Source: Symsagittifera roscoffensis (lineage: Eukaryota > Xenacoelomorpha > Acoela > Convolutidae). Taken from it: a DNA stretch of 64,000 bases. Both the position numbers and the translations under genes were made by a program. The number at the start of each line of letters is the position of its first letter. The stretch's first letter is position 1. Positions 59,561 to 64,000 of the stretch are shown piece by piece. Where the stretch lies: assembly GCF_963678635.1 (NCBI RefSeq), contig NC_087065.1, positions 42,161,430-42,225,429 of the forward strand, in the 5' to 3' direction. Under the pieces are notes generated by a model that was given only the letters and a program-made list of their open reading frames with translations, searched no databases and had not been told where the DNA came from.

Positions 59561-60070
59561 TTAGGCATAGATTTTCCTGATCATCACTGGGCCTCGCTCG
59601 AAAGCATCCGCAACCAATGCTGCAACTCGAGGGGTCAAGTGCAGCCACTGGTTAGCCTCTGGTTTCGTTCTCAAAACCATCGCTTCCAAGTGAGCTCTCG
59701 ACTCCATGGAATTCTTTCTTCTCTCTCCTTCCTCCTTTACTTCCATCCCTCGAAACCATAAATCATTTGACATCGCTACGATTAATCGATGGTCATCGTC
59801 AAGTCTGGCTTCAGTTTGAGTTGTCGGCTGAAGTTGGACAGTTCCAACCCCAGTACTTCGTCTAACACTAACAAGATGCATCGCATTCAAGATGTCAGGC
59901 CACACCGCAGGCATTTCCTCCCTAAGTGGTCTTAGGTTCTCCATCTCTGTTCCACGAATTGCGGCAGATATGATTACATCATATTTCCCTTCCGAGAGCA
60001 ACGCCACCATCGCGTATGCAAACTTCAGTCCATCCGGGAGGTGTGCATATTCCGGAGACAGTGCAAACAC
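59561..60070 (-). pseudogene. Block 5: end of the SGNH-like module and helical region
   Basis: The start (SPEYAHLPDGLKF) resembles the DxxH block of SGNH but has K where H is required, suggesting a non-catalytic copy. About 120 residues of mixed helical sequence follow. TAA at 59561-59563 interrupts; the same frame continues beyond it to 59422 and onward after another TAA. Confidence 0.45.
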
Positions 60071-60811
60071 GGCTCTCGGTGTTATCCTTTATAGCTGGCC
60101 ATACAGCGTCTTCGGCTGTCGTAGGCTCACTGAGTCTGCTCAGGAAACCCCTACTGTGCAGATGGTCGTTCATGCCAGCAAATACGATTGTGATTGGGTT
60201 CATTTCTGTCTGTCGTTGTACCCATTCATTGACACCGACTGCATTAGATCCAGGTCGACCGCTGCCAACATTATAACATCAGGCCAAAACAGAGACTTGG
60301 AGGTATATACGAAGTCTGAGCTCGCGACTATCATAATCTTTGCCTTCCTCATTTCTGCTTTGTCATACGCAGCAAAGATGGTCTCGTCTTTCCTAATCGC
60401 CCCCAATCCACCGTATCTCTGAACATCACCTTCTTGATTCACTTGTTTCGGGCATGCTCTTTCTTTTAAGTAACTTGGGGGTGCTTTTATCTGTCTGAAT
60501 ATTTTTACATGTTGTCCTATTGGTGCCCTCGTCGTCAAGAATCTTCCGGGTCTTTCTTCTCGATTTCCTTCATCGTGATTCAGTTTCACATCTTGCAATG
60601 GTCTTGCATCTACTGGAACCATTGTATTGTTTGAGGGCACTCCCTCTAAGTCGGCAAACCTCAAGGCGGTCGTGGAGCTGAAGTTAATGCCAGCTGCTAT
60701 CAACCAGTCCACGCCTGTTATTGAATACAGTCCGTTGACAGACAATCTCGCTTCATTTAACATGCTCATGGCATCTGCTGCAAATCTCACTGTCTGAAGA
60801 ACCAAATTCAT
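59979..60811 (-). pseudogene. Block 4: unknown domain running into a second SGNH-like segment
   Basis: Two overlapping frames (60200-60811 and 59979-60203). The first has a hydrophobic strand-rich part (KIMIVASSDFVYTS, PDVIMLAAVDLDLM). The second starts NPITIVFAGMNDHLHSRG, which looks like the GxND block of SGNH folds. One frame change near 60200 separates them. Confidence 0.45.
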
Positions 60812-60892
60812 CAGGTCCTATTTGTACACGTGCCAGGGAGAAGGTATGGGCCTCGACCACATCAAAGAGCTCCTGTCTGGACGTCGCTCCTC

Positions 60893-61195
60893 TCAGCTGG
60901 TACCCATTGTCTGTGATCTTGTCTCTGATCTCGAGGTGCTGGTCGTCTCCACGGTCGGATTGACAGGTCCTAATCTTCGTCTTGGATGGACGGTTCTTCT
61001 CATTGGCGCTTCTCCCAATCGATCTTGTACATCTCTCCTTTGCCCTGGCTCGCTAGAGCTTTGCGGCCTGTAGGTCACGGCTGGGACCGTTCCCAAACGT
61101 GTTTCTAAGTTAGGGGGCACATCGGTTGAAATTTCCGGCTCATTCGTGGTTTCTTCCTTCTTCAGCACTCCCGTGTCAAAGAGCTCGACTTCCAT
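60893..61195 (-). pseudogene. Block 3: P/R/T-rich linker
   Basis: 100 codons, low complexity, rich in P, R, T, S and E (EPGQRRDVQDRLGEAPMRR). It reads as an extension of the SGNH block after a frame change. No domain is recognised. Confidence 0.45.
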
Positions 61196-61224
61196 TTCAT
61201 CCAGTCGCTCCTAGAAGACTCGGT

Positions 61225-62199
61225 TCAACCAGGCTTGTCTTCACCTTCAATGCTATCAAAATGGATCCCATCGGTGGTTAGTCTGGCCTGATCCATAGCT
61301 CTCGGCTCGTGTTTAATGTCCATAACGATCATCCGTACAGCATTCCGACTCGCCAGGTTACTCATTACATTGTTCCACCTGATGACTCCTTCATTATGTC
61401 TTCTTCCTGTCGCTGTCAAAGTTTTCGTGCTCATGCGTACGGTGCAGACGATCAGTATCGCGCACTTGAATTTTTGCCAGAAAGTAGTAAATAGGCACAC
61501 CATCATTGACTCCCATTTTGCCTCTTCCTCATCTGAGCCTCTTGATACATTGTTTGTTCCTTTTAGGATCATTATGTTAGGGATCCTCCCTGGGTTTATC
61601 AGCTCCACCATCCGAAATAGCTGGGCTATCGTTGCACCTCCAAAGGCCATCACCGTAGTGATCCAGAAGGTCCTTAAATTCTGGAATACTCTCACCAAGC
61701 TGTCACCCAGTATCTGATGTGATTTCCCAACTGGCCGTTGCTGCAGGTTTACTGCTGGGCTCCAAGTGGATCGATTGAAGCAGACTCGCAAATCCGTGTC
61801 CAAAACTCCTGTGAAGCTATACTTCAACTGGTTGTTCTTCTGCACGTCAATCACTCGGGACACTTTCTTCATCGGCATTTCTCGTATGTTCCTGTCTAGA
61901 ACCTTAGAGCTCTTTGTTGGTATTGTTATATCAGTAACTCCCGTTCTCGTCATCGTCTCTTGGGAGAGTTGTACTCTGCCCGTGTCATCAATTGTTCCAT
62001 AGGGTGCAGTCACCCCAGAACCTGGCGTATTCCTATTGGCAACCAATCGTCCAGCTGTTTCTATCAGCTTTCTCACCGTTTGCTCCACGACTGGTTCACC
62101 TAAGGTATCACTCGGGTCCGGGATTGTCACTCGACCAGTTGTAGCCGGGAGTCGCGTATCTGTCGTCTGACTCAACTCGCGAGGCCTCAAAAGTTCCAT
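61225..62199 (-). pseudogene. Block 2: SGNH/GDSL hydrolase domain
   Basis: 324 codons. Residues about 160-320 show all four SGNH blocks: GDSL with the serine at 167, GGAT at 187-190, GTNN at 214-217, and DGIH giving D310 and H313. SGNH enzymes are serine esterases, lipases or deacetylases. Esterase domains of this type are known in ORF1 of CR1-like LINEs, but no LINE enzyme follows here. The first ~150 residues are a P/T/R-rich region. Immediately after the DGIHFD motif the frame shifts and meets a TAG, then resumes at 61195 in another frame. Confidence 0.75.
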
Positions 62200-62242
62200 C
62201 GGGGACTGCCCACGAGGAATACTCCTATAGGTACCACTCTTT

Positions 62243-62467
62243 CTACGGCTGTCGCCTCAAGCGCTCTATTTCTTTACCCTGTTTCTTGTTACAGTCTTCA
62301 AAAAGTCTCTTCCAGATGTCTCTGTCTTCTTCCGTACTGAGCATGGTTTTGGTCATTTCGTCCAGCTCCCGTCTGGTCATCTCCATTTCTTCTATCGTTC
62401 CGTTAAGATCTTGCATGGTTTTGTTCGTCTGAACCTCTTCTTCTACTCTCGCCCTCTTTGGTGGCAC
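62243..62467 (-). pseudogene. Block 1: charged coiled-coil region
   Basis: A basic start (PPKRARVEEE) is followed by about 60 residues of heptad-like charged sequence (LNGTIEEMEMTRRELDEM). An in-frame TAG just upstream cuts it from the N-terminal block at 62470-62862, which itself has a TGA and a frame change. Confidence 0.5.
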
Positions 62468-62505
62468 AGCTGCTCTCAGTTGTGAACTAGACGAGGCAGC
62501 CTATT

Positions 62506-62582
62506 TGTTCATCTCCTGATGCATCCTTCTCAGACCAGGCCTAGGCCTGATGCATCTGTTCATCTCCTGATGCATCCTTCTC
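62506..62582. repeat. 26-bp direct duplication in the pseudogene N-terminus
   Basis: 62506-62531 and 62557-62582 are identical; the duplication inserts a short repeated segment and an in-frame stop into the decayed ORF. Confidence 0.85.
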
Positions 62583-62862
62583 TGGTAAGTCCATTACTGA
62601 GAGAGCCCCGTTTCTCCACCTCATTACCCTCATTTTCGGGCGGTCTAGTACTCCTCTTTCACCATATGCTGCCATCAATAAGACTTCCGGTCCCACGGTT
62701 ATCATGCCCCAAGATGTTTATTAAGGCGCCCAGCAACATGACTACCTCTGGGTCCTCCAGAGCGAAGTCTCAATCCATCAGCCGACGATATATCGCATCT
62801 ATCATCGGTCCTACGTACGCCTCTGCCAGGTCCATGTACTCGTTCAAATCAAAATTGTCCAT

Positions 62863-63241
62863 CTTCTTCTAGATTCGATTCTTATTATCAGTTTGATAAA
62901 TAGAAATCAGGTAAATAATTAAACGATCAATCAGGATCTAGAAAAGAGGTCACGAATATCACATTTGTCAGCTTTACTCCAATTTTATAATAATTTTATT
63001 TAAAACAGTCGGATAAAAAGATTTTGATCCTAAAATTTATAAAAATCAGTTTGTGGCTAAAATTTTGGAGTTCGACCTAAGAATGGACAGTCCAAACTTT
63101 GGATCTATTCCTAGGATCGTCATTCGGTTATTCATGGTCACTAATTCCTTCTTACTCAGAGTCTTAATAACATAACACATAACATAACATAACACACATA
63201 ACACACGTTTAGTATGACGCCTTCCTGCATTCAACCTAACC
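62863..63241. promoter_or_regulatory. Spacer between two decayed ORFs; possible promoter region
   Basis: AT-rich and non-coding. It separates the minus-strand locus starting at 62862 from the upstream coding stretch. It contains a small tandem repeat of ACATAACATA units at 63170-63206. Confidence 0.4.
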
Positions 63242-64000
63242 TCAGCCTATACTTAAATAAAATTTCTTATGTAAGTATACTTGTATATTACTATCAGAGA
63301 AGATTACGTGTATCAGTGCATACAGCTCCCATGGATGCAGATCTCCTCTGTTTGGATCGTACACTGGAAGAGAAAGTTCCTTTACCTTCCTTTCCACAAG
63401 GAAGTCTCTCAATCTCGTCAAGAACAAGACTAGGTTTTCCGGGTCCACGTCCACTTCGCCCTCATCACCAAAAAGCATAAGTACTTTTCTCATATCTGTG
63501 ACGCCGCGAGAAGCAAAGCTGCTACGCCTCCTATTCCTGGTCTTTGCTTCCAAAAGAATTTTATGTTTTTATATTCTCTCTTAAGATCTGCTGCTAACGC
63601 TGTCTTGAAACTCATGTCTGCCGTGATCGCTATCGCACATGTTCTATTTGTGAGTATAAAATCGCTATCTGTCAATATTATGCTACTTGAGTATTCATTT
63701 GGCAAGTTAAAATATGACTCAACTACTCTCCCTATATCCGTTTTTTTACGGTCCTTGCCTGTTTCTGCTTCTAATTCAACTGTATCTCTTGCTATTTGTA
63801 TTTTTTCTATTAATTATGTTTCAGTGTGGGTAAGTCGTACCCCCACTCCCCGGACAAAAATATCCATCAACGTTCCTGTCGATCATCTACTGGATATTAA
63901 ATCGAGGTTGAAAGCAGGAATGAGTAACTGCCCTTCCTGGGCAGCCCAGGAAGGATCATCCTTTTCGATTTTTATGTATTTCATGCTTTCACGATCCACA
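63242..64000 (-). pseudogene. Upstream decayed ORF, open off the right edge
   Basis: The minus-strand frames 63490-63705 and 63242-63553 overlap and read as one product after a frame change. It includes TGRNRRRSSFA-type basic sequence and a C-terminal half with LVLFLTRLRDFLVERKVKEL and PWELYALIHVIF. Upstream, near 63875-64000, another open stretch (WAAQEGQLLIPAFNLDLISS) precedes a TGA. Composition and decay resemble the 54.9-62.9 kb locus, so both may belong to one element. No family is recognised. Confidence 0.4.

Larger units (their letters stand above)
54906..62862 (-). pseudogene. Decayed ~8-kb multi-domain coding locus with an SGNH hydrolase, family unknown
   Basis: From an ATG at 62862 down to a TGA at 54906 the minus strand is coding-like almost throughout. 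The frame is broken at a dozen or so points by in-frame stops (for example near 62770, 59561 and 59490) and by frame changes (for example near 62700, 61225, 60200 and 57060). Base composition is richer in G and C than the rest of the window. Blocks in order: N-terminal region; charged coiled coil; SGNH hydrolase; P/R/T-rich linker; an unknown domain; a degenerate SGNH-like module; four helical blocks without known motifs; and a C/K-rich tail. No polymerase, integrase, transposase or capsid signature is visible. It could be a decayed mobile element, an endogenous viral insertion or a host gene relic. I favour a mobile element because a second broken ORF lies directly upstream. Confidence 0.6.

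Overview
This window is animal nuclear DNA. It is AT-rich, holds spliced genes with canonical GT/AG introns, and is crowded with transposable elements. The evidence is three recognisable metazoan housekeeping genes, all on the minus strand: NDUFB9 (mitochondrial complex I, three exons, 27450-30852), a metaxin-2-like gene (37725-38585) and FBXW2 (F-box/WD40, four exons, 45661-47354). I cannot fix the phylum. The metazoan Copia elements with very short LTRs and an initiator-Met primer site suggest an aquatic invertebrate or lower chordate, but this is weak. There is no bacterial, organellar or CRISPR signal. The most strongly supported calls are the gene models and the two Copia insertions.

Region by region. 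1-8197 (minus) is a Ty3/Gypsy-type element whose gag-pol runs uninterrupted off the left edge. Two extra open reading frames (155 and 293 codons) lie upstream of gag-pol and overlap each other and it. 8200-10100 is its non-coding leader and presumed LTR region. 10129-10401 is a short coiled-coil ORF. 10880-13100 holds three head-to-tail copies of a hairpin-bearing repeat seen at nine sites across 30 kb. 13184-17834 (minus) holds the last four exons of an unrecognised gene. 17.8-27.4 kb is mostly intergenic repeats: foldback elements, a decayed LINE and microsatellites. 27.4-30.9 kb is NDUFB9. 31683-36490 is a young but broken Copia element with perfect 5-bp target duplications, inserted in a minisatellite-like array. 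37.7-38.6 kb is the metaxin gene. 38.9-45.6 kb is non-coding, with tandem degenerate repeats and tRNA-derived SINEs. 45.6-47.4 kb is FBXW2. 47967-52591 is an intact Copia element with identical 88-bp LTRs, nested inside an old LINE fragment.

53.5-64 kb is different: visibly richer in G and C and coding-like on the minus strand for about 8 kb. It is broken into a dozen blocks by stops and frameshifts. One block carries a complete SGNH/GDSL hydrolase motif set, and a later block looks like a second, degenerate SGNH-like module. I see no reverse transcriptase, integrase or polymerase there, and I do not recognise the family. A second broken coding stretch runs off the right edge. This decayed multi-domain locus and the extra-ORF Gypsy element are the two items most worth following up.

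The housekeeping genes do not form an operon. Metaxin acts in mitochondrial outer-membrane import, NDUFB9 in complex I and FBXW2 in SCF ubiquitin ligation; their proximity looks incidental.
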